Assembly: GCF_012272815.1 (NCBI RefSeq)
Contig: NZ_JAAWWL010000001.1
Coordinates: 388,834-452,833 of the forward strand
DNA length: 64,000 nt
Source of the DNA: Croceivirga thetidis
GTDB lineage: Bacteria > Bacteroidota > Bacteroidia > Flavobacteriales > Flavobacteriaceae
Reading direction: 5' to 3'
Shown: in pieces, positions 45,624 through 52,576 of the stretch
Layout: every line of letters starts with the position of its first letter
How positions within the stretch are numbered: position 1 is the stretch's first letter
Position numbers and translations under genes: made by a program
Notes under the pieces: generated by a model
What the model was told of the DNA's origin: nothing
Database searches by the model: none
Seen by the model: only the letters and a program-made list of their open reading frames with translations

Positions 45624-46358
45624 TTACTTTTTGTGAGCGGCCAACATATCAATCAAAGAGATTGAAGAGTCTTCCATGTCGTTCACAATACTATCGATTT
45701 TAGCAATGATGTAGTTATAGAAAATTTGAAGAATAATCGCTGTAATAAGACCGAATACCGTAGTCAAAAGTGCTACCTGAATATCACCTGCAATTAACGA
45801 GGCACTTAAGTTACCTACCGCAGCAATTTTCTGGAATGCAGCAATCATACCAATTACCGTACCCATGAAACCAAGCATCGGTGCAATAGCGATAAACAGC
45901 GACAACCAAGAAACGTTTTTCTCTAACTGTCCCATTTGTACGCCACCATAAGATACAACAGCTTTTTCTGCAGATTCCAAACCTTCTCCTGCACGATCTA
46001 AACCTTGGTAGAAAATAGAAGCAACAGGCCCTTTGGTGTTTCTGCAAACCTCTTTCGCAGCTTCAACACCGCCAGAGGCCAAGGCGTCTTCTACTTGCTG
46101 CTTAAGTTTTGCTGTGTTAGTAGTTGACATGTTCAGATAAATGATTCTTTCGATGGCAACTGCCAAGCCCAAAATCAAACATAACAATACGATACCCATG
46201 AAAACCGGCCCACCTTGTATGAACTGTTCTTTCAATATTTGGGTGAAACCTTTGCTGGCTTCCGCTTCTTCTTGAAACATTGCAGCGGCGTTGGCTGTAC
46301 CTAAAATAAACATTCCGGCAGTGGCCAGAGTTAAGGATACTTTTCTCATTGTGTTCAA
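45624..46358 (-). CDS. exbB: MotA/TolQ/ExbB proton channel protein
   Basis: The 244-residue product has an N-terminal signal-like segment (MRKVSLTLATAGMFILGTAN), then the first transmembrane helix VFMGIVLLCLILGLAVAIER and the paired helices WLSLFIAIAPMLGFMGTVIG and LLTTVFGLITAIILQIFYNY that line the proton path. It is first gene of an operon exbB - small membrane protein - exbD - exbD and serves as the only ExbB for four ExbD genes in the cluster. The extra N-terminal export-like segment is common in Bacteroidota ExbB. Confidence 0.95.
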   Translation of the reverse strand: MNTMRKVSLTLATAGMFILGTANAAAMFQEEAEASKGFTQILKEQFIQGGPVFMGIVLLCLILGLAVAIERIIYLNMSTTNTAKLKQQVEDALASGGVEAAKEVCRNTKGPVASIFYQGLDRAGEGLESAEKAVVSYGGVQMGQLEKNVSWLSLFIAIAPMLGFMGTVIGMIAAFQKIAAVGNLSASLIAGDIQVALLTTVFGLITAIILQIFYNYIIAKIDSIVNDMEDSSISLIDMLAAHKK

Positions 46359-46384
46359 ACTTAAAATTAGTTAGTTAATAATGC

Positions 46385-46415
46385 TAAAGATATAAATATT
46401 TAAAAATTCTACAAG
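46385..46415 (-). promoter_or_regulatory. Promoter of the exbB operon
   Basis: On the minus strand, CTTG (46415-46412) is followed after 19 bp by TATCTTTA (46392-46385), one mismatch to TAnnTTTG. The expected start is about 20 bases before the exbB ATG. It lies just after the tRNA-Ser 3' end. Confidence 0.5.
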
Positions 46416-46418
46416 TTG

Positions 46419-46506
46419 CAGAGAGGAAGGGATTCGAACCCTCGATACACTTTTGGTGTATACACACTTTCCAGGCGTGCGCCTTCGACCACTCGGCCAC
46501 CTCTCT
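46419..46506 (-). tRNA. tRNA-Ser (anticodon GGA)
   Basis: On the minus strand the acceptor arms AGAGAGG and CCTCTCT pair fully, with discriminator G. The anticodon loop CTGGAAA gives GGA. A long variable arm (GTGTATACACCAAAAGTGTATC region) is typical of class II tRNA-Ser, and the T arm is GGGTTCGAATCCC. The gene is 88 bases long; CCA is not encoded. Confidence 0.96.
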
Positions 46507-46576
46507 ATTACTTAAAATAGTTAGGCTTGCCAATAAACAAAAAAAAAGGGATTTGTTAAAACAATGGGCGTTAATT

Positions 46577-47608
46577 TTAAGACATTTCACCCCTCAATGA
46601 AGTTTCAAAGATGGTCTTAAAGGCCATATGGCCTACTTGTTGACCCAATAAGTACATCGCTTTCGTAATTGCCGCCTCAGTGGTAATCTCCTTTCCATTA
46701 ATCACTCCGATACGTTGTAACTCCTTACTGGTCTCATAATGACCCATAACTACACCTCCGCCGATACACTGTGTTACATTGATAACATGCAACCCTTTGT
46801 TAATTGCATTCGACAGCGCCTCTACAAACCAATTTTCAGTAGTGGCATTACCAGCCCCAAAAGTTTCTAAAACCAAGGCTTTTAATCCATCTATTTTCAA
46901 GATAGATTCTACAAAAGTCTTATCAATCCCCGGGAATATCTTCAAAATCCCAACATTCCTATCTAAATTTTTGTGGATTTTTAAGGTTCTTTTTGTGTTT
47001 TTCACCTTTCGCAAATACGGAAGATTGATATTCAGGTGTACACCAGAATTTACCAGCTCAGGATAATTGGGCGAATTGAATGCTTCAAAATGTTCTGCAT
47101 TTACTTTTGTGGTTCTATTACCCCGATATAATTTGTATTCAAAATACAAGCCCACTTCTTGAATAGCTGGTTCCTCCATTTCTCTTAATGCAGCCAATTG
47201 AATTGCAGTAATTAAGTTTTCCTTCGCATCAGTTCTCAAATCTCCAATAGGTAATTGCGAACCTGTGAAAATTACAGGTTTCCTAAGGCCCTCCAGCATA
47301 AAACTAAGGGCAGAAGCAGAATAACTCATGGTATCACTACCATGCAACACAACGAAACCATCATGTGTCTCATAATTATCTCCAATAAAGTCCGCAATTT
47401 TCACCCAATAGCCCGGGTTCATATTTGAAGAGTCAATAGGTACATTGAAAGAAACACTTTCAATTTCGCAATCTAGCTGGACCAGTTCTGGAATATTACT
47501 AAGTAGGGTATCAAAATTAAAAGCCGTTAATGCTCCCGTTTCATAATCTTTTACCATACCTATGGTACCCCCGGTATAAATCAATAAAATCTTGGTTGAT
47601 CGTTCCAT
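46577..47608 (-). CDS. ansA: L-asparaginase, type I (cytoplasmic)
   Basis: Hydrolyses asparagine to aspartate and ammonia. The ATG at 47608 (MERSTKILLIYTGGTIGMV) is preferred to a TTG at 47614 that overlaps the tatD stop. The 343-residue product has catalytic Thr motifs TGGTIGM and VLHGSDTMSYSASALSF, plus FTGSQLPIGDLRTDAKEN. There is no signal peptide, which supports the type I form. It is second gene of a tatD-ansA pair, 2 bp after tatD. Confidence 0.94.
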   Translation of the reverse strand: MERSTKILLIYTGGTIGMVKDYETGALTAFNFDTLLSNIPELVQLDCEIESVSFNVPIDSSNMNPGYWVKIADFIGDNYETHDGFVVLHGSDTMSYSASALSFMLEGLRKPVIFTGSQLPIGDLRTDAKENLITAIQLAALREMEEPAIQEVGLYFEYKLYRGNRTTKVNAEHFEAFNSPNYPELVNSGVHLNINLPYLRKVKNTKRTLKIHKNLDRNVGILKIFPGIDKTFVESILKIDGLKALVLETFGAGNATTENWFVEALSNAINKGLHVINVTQCIGGGVVMGHYETSKELQRIGVINGKEITTEAAITKAMYLLGQQVGHMAFKTIFETSLRGEMS

Positions 47609-47610
47609 AT

Positions 47611-48378
47611 TCAAATACCAAATACCTCAATTGAATTTTCCGTTGTTATTCTTGCGACTTCATTTTCATTGAGCCCGTAGAGACTACTGACTTTTTCCAA
47701 AATTGTCTTTAAATAAAAACTTTCATTCCGCTTACCCCTAAATGGTGTTGGGGCTAAATATGGTGAATCCGTTTCCAATACAACGTGACTAATAGGCACT
47801 TGATTTAAAAATTTATCGATTTTGCCATTCTTAAATGTTACAACACCACCTATCCCCAGCCTCATATTTAAGTCGATTGCACGATTGGCCTGGGTTAAAT
47901 TTCCCGTAAAGCAGTGGAAGATTCCAAAAAGATTATCATCTTTTTCTTGTTCTAAAATCTCAAAAATTTCATCAAAGGCTTCTCGACAATGAATTACAAT
48001 TGGCAATTTCTTTTTCTTGGCTAGCCTTATCTGCCTGATAAAAGCTTCTTGTTGTTGTTTCAAGAAGGACTTATCCCAATACAAATCAATACCAATTTCA
48101 CCAACCGCGTAAAAACTGCGCTTACTGAATTGTTCCTCTACAAAAGCCAATTCTTCCAAATAGGTTTCATTTACATGTGTCGGATGAAGCCCCATCATGA
48201 GAAAAACGTTTTTTGGATATTTTTTTTCCAAATCATACATGCGTTTGGCGTAGGTGGAATCTATTGCTGGAACAAAGAATCGCTCAACCCCAATTTCAAG
48301 GGCCCGTTGCATCATGGAATCCTGATCATCATCAAAGGATTCACTGTACAAATGAGTATGGGTGTCAGTTAAAACCAT
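47611..48378 (-). CDS. TatD family metal-dependent hydrolase
   Basis: TIM-barrel nuclease-type hydrolase of 255 residues. The metal-binding motif TDTHTHLYSE is at residues 4-13, and MGLHPTHV, AVGEIGIDLYWDKS, LPIVIHCREAFDEI, GIFHCFTGN and VLETDSPYLAP carry the other ligands. TatD proteins act as DNA exonucleases in repair or degradation. First gene of the tatD-ansA pair. A -7 box lies only 5 bases before its ATG, so the transcript may be leaderless. Confidence 0.94.
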   Translation of the reverse strand: MVLTDTHTHLYSESFDDDQDSMMQRALEIGVERFFVPAIDSTYAKRMYDLEKKYPKNVFLMMGLHPTHVNETYLEELAFVEEQFSKRSFYAVGEIGIDLYWDKSFLKQQQEAFIRQIRLAKKKKLPIVIHCREAFDEIFEILEQEKDDNLFGIFHCFTGNLTQANRAIDLNMRLGIGGVVTFKNGKIDKFLNQVPISHVVLETDSPYLAPTPFRGKRNESFYLKTILEKVSSLYGLNENEVARITTENSIEVFGI

Positions 48379-48382
48379 GCTG

Positions 48383-48390
48383 CAAAAATA
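48383..48390 (-). promoter_or_regulatory. -7 box directly before tatD
   Basis: On the minus strand TATTTTTG (48390-48383) matches TAnnTTTG; the tatD ATG starts at 48378. No TTTG is seen 19 bp upstream. A start site 4-7 bases after the box would place the RNA 5' end on the ATG itself. Confidence 0.45.
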
Positions 48391-48415
48391 GGTTTATCTT
48401 TAAAAAATTTTCTTC

Positions 48416-48859
48416 ATGTCTTCCCTAAAGAAATTCCTTTTATCCAAAGACTATATTTCAATTCCACTAACACTCACAAAAACCAATCACTTTGAAATTG
48501 ATGCCAAAATTAACGGCATAAAAGGCACCTTCATTTTAGATACTGGAGCTTCGAACACTTGCGTTGGAATTGACAAACATGAATACTTTAAACTTACCTC
48601 TGAACATACAGAAATTAAGGCTGCTGGTGCGGGAGCGACGGAAATGGAAACAAAAATTGCAAAAAATAACTCAATCAATATTGGTGGGTGGAAAAGTAAA
48701 AAGCGGAAATTGGTTCTATTTGATTTGGTTCATGTGAATCAAGCATTGATAAGTCACCAATCCAATCCTGTTGATGGTATTGTCGGTGCTGATATATTAA
48801 AAAAAGGTAAGGCAATTATTGATTACAAAAAGAAGCGTGTTTTTTTAAAAAAGAGGTAA
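48416..48859 (+). CDS. Retropepsin-like aspartic protease (clan AA)
   Basis: The 147-residue product is a single-domain aspartyl protease of the type that must dimerise. The active-site triad is FILDTGASNTCVG with Asp42; the second hallmark GIVGADILKKGKAIIDY is near the C-terminus. No signal peptide is visible, so it would act in the cytoplasm. Substrate unknown. It is divergent from tatD with a 37-bp gap. Confidence 0.88.
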   Translation: MSSLKKFLLSKDYISIPLTLTKTNHFEIDAKINGIKGTFILDTGASNTCVGIDKHEYFKLTSEHTEIKAAGAGATEMETKIAKNNSINIGGWKSKKRKLVLFDLVHVNQALISHQSNPVDGIVGADILKKGKAIIDYKKKRVFLKKR

Positions 48860-48949
48860 TTCATCGAAAATATTAGTTCCTAGGCGCAAGGTTCGCCCCA
48901 AAAATAATCTCTAAAGGATTTTTACGTTTTAACAAAAATCCTACACCCC

Positions 48950-50302
48950 ATGTTCCAACAAGCAAAAAGGCTTGCTCTTTATATATTGGCCTTACTCCCT
49001 TTCTTAAGCTGTGAACCAGATTTTGATTTTCAATTGGTCGAAGATTCGAATCTTGAAAACGAGGTTCGAGAAGAACTCACTGAGCTTTTAGGTTCCTTAG
49101 ATAGATTAATTTTACCTGAAAGCGATGCTTATTCCCAAATACCCAATGATCTAAGAAATCCTATAACTGCTGAAAAAGTTGCCTTGGGTAAATTCCTTTT
49201 TCATGAAACAGAACTAGGTGTGGCCGCAAAGGTAACTGAAGGGTTAAAAACCTATTCGTGTGCCAGCTGTCATCATGCGAAAGCAGGATTTCAAAGTGGA
49301 ATGAAACAAGGTATTGGTGAAGGTGGATGGGGGTTCGGCACGTTTGGAGAATTGCGTATTGCAAATTCACTTTATCCGATTGATTCCATTGATGTTCAGC
49401 CTATTCGTTCACCCACGATTTTGAATACTGCCTATCAAGATGTAATGCTATGGAACGGTCAGTTTGGAGCGACCGGTACAAATGCAGGAACAGAAGCTAG
49501 TTGGACGGAAGGCACCCCAAAAGCAAGAAATAATCTTGGCTTTCAAGGATTGGAAATTCAGGCCATAGCCGGTATGGGAGTACACAGGTTAAATGTTAGT
49601 CCTGAAAATATTGACAACGGTGCCTACAAAGCCCTTTTTGATGCAGCATATCCAGATATAGATATAGACCAGCGATATTCATTGGAAAATGCTGGTCTTG
49701 CTATTGCAGCCTTTGAGCGAACGGTACTATCGAATGAAGCTCCATTTCAAAAATTTCTGAAGGGCGAAACCGGTCTAATGTCAGATGATGAACTCAAGGG
49801 CGCACAATTGTTCTTCGGAAAGGCTAAATGTATGAAGTGTCACTCTGGTCCAGGTCTTAATGGCATGGAATTTCATGCCCTCGGAATGAACGACCTTTCA
49901 GGAAACGATGTTATTGGACAAGTTGATGCGGGAACGGCAAAAGGTAGGGGTGGATTCACAAATGATTCAAATGATGATTACAAATTCAAAACACCAACGC
50001 TTTACAATTTAAAGGATGTGCAATTTTTAGGGCATGGTGGGAGCTTTTCAACTGTGCGGGAAGTCATTGCATATAAGAATAATGCAATTGCAGAAAATAA
50101 TCTGGTACCAACTGAAAGACTTTCGGACCAATTTCAGGCCTTGGGTCTTACAGATGAAGAAATATCACAATTAACTATGTTTATTGAAAATTCGTTGTAT
50201 GACCCCAACCTCTCAAGGTATGTTCCAGCATTCACGCCTTTAGGCACCAGTTGTTTCCCAAATGCAGACGAACAGTCACTACTTGATATGGGATGTAACT
50301 AG
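48950..50302 (+). CDS. Di-heme cytochrome c peroxidase, lipoprotein
   Basis: MauG/CcpA-like periplasmic peroxidase of 450 residues. A lipoprotein signal ends at LLPFLSCEP. Two heme c sites are present: YSCASCHHAK (Cys104) and KCMKCHSGPGLN (Cys294). NLGFQGLEIQAIAGMGVH and LKDVQFLGHGGSFSTVREVI belong to the catalytic and second-heme regions. It reduces H2O2 with electrons from small c-type cytochromes, if the active-site ligands are conserved. Monocistronic, closed by a terminator. Confidence 0.92.
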   Translation: MFQQAKRLALYILALLPFLSCEPDFDFQLVEDSNLENEVREELTELLGSLDRLILPESDAYSQIPNDLRNPITAEKVALGKFLFHETELGVAAKVTEGLKTYSCASCHHAKAGFQSGMKQGIGEGGWGFGTFGELRIANSLYPIDSIDVQPIRSPTILNTAYQDVMLWNGQFGATGTNAGTEASWTEGTPKARNNLGFQGLEIQAIAGMGVHRLNVSPENIDNGAYKALFDAAYPDIDIDQRYSLENAGLAIAAFERTVLSNEAPFQKFLKGETGLMSDDELKGAQLFFGKAKCMKCHSGPGLNGMEFHALGMNDLSGNDVIGQVDAGTAKGRGGFTNDSNDDYKFKTPTLYNLKDVQFLGHGGSFSTVREVIAYKNNAIAENNLVPTERLSDQFQALGLTDEEISQLTMFIENSLYDPNLSRYVPAFTPLGTSCFPNADEQSLLDMGCN

Positions 50303-50319
50303 AAATAAGGTATGCAAAT

Positions 50320-50346
50320 AAAAAGGCCCCAAAATGGGGCCTTTTT
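50320..50346. terminator. Bidirectional terminator
   Basis: AAAAAGGCCCC / GGGGCCTTTTTT hairpin with a small A-rich loop. A and T tracts on each side let it end both the peroxidase transcript (plus) and the convergent sucB transcript (minus). Confidence 0.9.
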
Positions 50347-50367
50347 TACTTTCAGAAAGAAATGTAA

Positions 50368-51588
50368 TTACATTTCCAGTGCCTTTTTTATGTCATTATC
50401 CATCAATAGTTCTGTTGGATTTTCCAAGGCTTCTTTAACTGCTACTAAGAAGCCTACAGATTCCTTCCCATCGATAATTCTATGGTCATAGGAAAGGGCA
50501 ACATACATAACCGGAGCTATCGCTATAGCCCCATCTCTAACAATCGGTCTTTCAACTATATTGTGCATTCCTAAAATTGCACTTTGGGGTGGATTAATGA
50601 TGGGTGTCGACAACATCGACCCGAATACCCCACCATTCGAAATAGTAAAGGTGCCCCCGGTCATTTCATCTACGGTAATCTGACCATCTCTTGCCCGAAT
50701 TGCCAATCGCTTCACTTCGGATTCCACTCCCCTAAAAGTCAAATTTTCAGCGTTTCTTATAACAGGAACCATTAAACCTTTAGGACCAGAAACTGCAATA
50801 CTTATATCACAGAAGTCATAGGAAATCATCTCTTTACCATCAATCATTGAATTTACCGCTGGATACATTTTCAAAGCCCGCACACAGGCCAGGGTGAAGA
50901 ACGACATAAAACCTAAGCCAACACCATGTTTTTCTTTGAATTCTTCCTTGTATTGTTTACGCAATTCAAATATTGGAGACATGTCAACTTCATTGAAGGT
51001 AGTCAACATGGCTGTTTCATTTTTAGCTGAAACCAAGCGTTCTGCCACCTTTCTGCGCAGCATAGATAGTTTTGAACGACTTTCACCCCTACTGCCACCT
51101 GTTGGAGAACCCATTGAAGCTTTGGCTTCAAGAGCATCCTCCTTTGTTATTCTACCATCCCTACCCGTTCCATTTACCGAACCAGGGGCAATCCCCTTTT
51201 CATCCAATATTTTTTTAGCTGCCGGTGAAGGTGTTCCAGAAGCATAGGTTTCTTTAACCTTCTCCTCTTTTTTGGCCTCCTCTTTTTTGGCAGGTTCTTC
51301 TTTTTTGGGTTCGGGTTTAGATTCTGATTTTGCAGAGCCAGATGGTTTTTCTGCACTGGTATCAATCAAACAAACAACTTGGCCCACCTCTACAGCATCG
51401 CCTACCTCGGCTTTCAAGGTAATTGTTCCGCTCTCCTCAGCTGGGAGTTCTAAGGTAGCTTTGTCTGAATCAACTTCTGCAATGGCCTGATCTTTCTCAA
51501 CATAATCGCCATCTTCGACTAACCATTCCGCTATTTCTACTTCAGTTATTGATTCACCCGGTGAAGGGACTTTCATTTCTAAAACCAT
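50368..51588 (-). CDS. sucB: 2-oxoglutarate dehydrogenase E2 (dihydrolipoamide succinyltransferase)
   Basis: The 406-residue product has an N-terminal lipoyl domain with the lipoylated Lys in EVDSDKATLELPAEESG, a charged Lys/Glu linker, a peripheral-subunit-binding domain (SPAAKKILDEKGIAPGSVNG) and the acyltransferase core with LSYDHRIIDGKESVGFL (catalytic His and Asp). TCA-cycle enzyme that transfers succinyl to CoA. The gene follows an M23-like peptidase gene by 24 bp and lies downstream of sucA; no E3 gene is in the window. Confidence 0.96.
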   Translation of the reverse strand: MVLEMKVPSPGESITEVEIAEWLVEDGDYVEKDQAIAEVDSDKATLELPAEESGTITLKAEVGDAVEVGQVVCLIDTSAEKPSGSAKSESKPEPKKEEPAKKEEAKKEEKVKETYASGTPSPAAKKILDEKGIAPGSVNGTGRDGRITKEDALEAKASMGSPTGGSRGESRSKLSMLRRKVAERLVSAKNETAMLTTFNEVDMSPIFELRKQYKEEFKEKHGVGLGFMSFFTLACVRALKMYPAVNSMIDGKEMISYDFCDISIAVSGPKGLMVPVIRNAENLTFRGVESEVKRLAIRARDGQITVDEMTGGTFTISNGGVFGSMLSTPIINPPQSAILGMHNIVERPIVRDGAIAIAPVMYVALSYDHRIIDGKESVGFLVAVKEALENPTELLMDNDIKKALEM

Positions 51589-51612
51589 AAAATCAAACTT
51601 TTGTGTACTCGT

Positions 51613-52575
51613 TTAATTCGAATTACTAATATACTCTCCTTTTTTTGGCAAATAATCCCTGTGGGTTTCACCATTGACCAAAATACTGTCAAAATACAAT
51701 TTACCACCAATGGCATTGGCCATATCTTGGGTATTCTGCAAACTTAAATGAAGGTGTGGTTCTGACGAATTTCCAGAATTACCACATTGGGCCAAAACTT
51801 CACCTGCATTAACTTCTTGTCCTTCTTCTACAACAATCGAGTTCTCCTTTAAGTGGGCCAAAACCAAAAACTCATCATCATCAGTTCTTAAAACCACGGT
51901 ATTGCCAGTCAAGTCAAAACTATTCACTACTCCTGGCACATTGTCTTTAACGCCATCTATTATTTCAACTACTTGTGCCTTACAGGGTGCTACGATTTCC
52001 TGTCCGAAAGCAAAATAATTTTCATTTCTCTCAGCATCACCACTAAATGTTTTACCATTTACAACCCTTACCAAATCAAAAGCAAATTTTTGATTTTCAT
52101 AGGCGACATGATAATTATCTTCTTCAGTTGTTCCACCCCAAAAAACAAACCATTCATTATTAAAAGGGAGTTGCATCAATGTACTATTTCTTTCAATTCG
52201 TGGTACATCGAATGGTTTTGGAGGATATATATAGAGCCCGCTTATTTGATTCGCCGCATTGAGGTTGAAAAATATATCAGTAACCGCTTTATTAAATCGT
52301 GTTCTATAAATATGGCCGCCATTTTTAATTTCTAAAAACTGCATATCCTCAATTTCGCCCATTGGCCTTTTTACTGTTTGACTAAAGAAATCAATTGTCT
52401 CTTCATACGGCAAAGCTCTTTTCATATTCACATCAAACATGTCAAAAATCGACTTATAGTTCGAGTTGTTATAAGCTTGTAAAAAATCCAGAGCCCTACC
52501 AGCATATGAAGGATTCTCATCTTGAGAAAACCCAATAAAGTACATCAGTAAAAACAATGGTAAAAATCGATGCAT
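51613..52575 (-). CDS. Exported M23-like (LytM) peptidase between sucA and sucB
   Basis: The 320-residue product has a signal peptide (FLPLFLLMYFIGFSQD). An N-terminal DUF3887-like part (about 20-120, AGRALDFLQAYNNSNYKSIF) leads to a lysostaphin-type domain with KFAFDLVRV (Asp ligand), EFLVLAHLKENS and GNSGNSSEPHLHLSLQ (HxH). The His that normally stands four residues before the Asp appears to be Lys, so zinc binding may be incomplete. Located 1 bp after sucA and 24 bp before sucB. Cell-wall or envelope role, unrelated to the TCA cycle, unless the pair is only co-regulated. Confidence 0.85.
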   Translation of the reverse strand: MHRFLPLFLLMYFIGFSQDENPSYAGRALDFLQAYNNSNYKSIFDMFDVNMKRALPYEETIDFFSQTVKRPMGEIEDMQFLEIKNGGHIYRTRFNKAVTDIFFNLNAANQISGLYIYPPKPFDVPRIERNSTLMQLPFNNEWFVFWGGTTEEDNYHVAYENQKFAFDLVRVVNGKTFSGDAERNENYFAFGQEIVAPCKAQVVEIIDGVKDNVPGVVNSFDLTGNTVVLRTDDDEFLVLAHLKENSIVVEEGQEVNAGEVLAQCGNSGNSSEPHLHLSLQNTQDMANAIGGKLYFDSILVNGETHRDYLPKKGEYISNSN

Positions 52576-52576
52576 A

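Noticed and set aside
46384..46590. 68-codon minus-strand open frame
   Set aside because: It runs straight through the tRNA-Ser gene and has no protein-like features.
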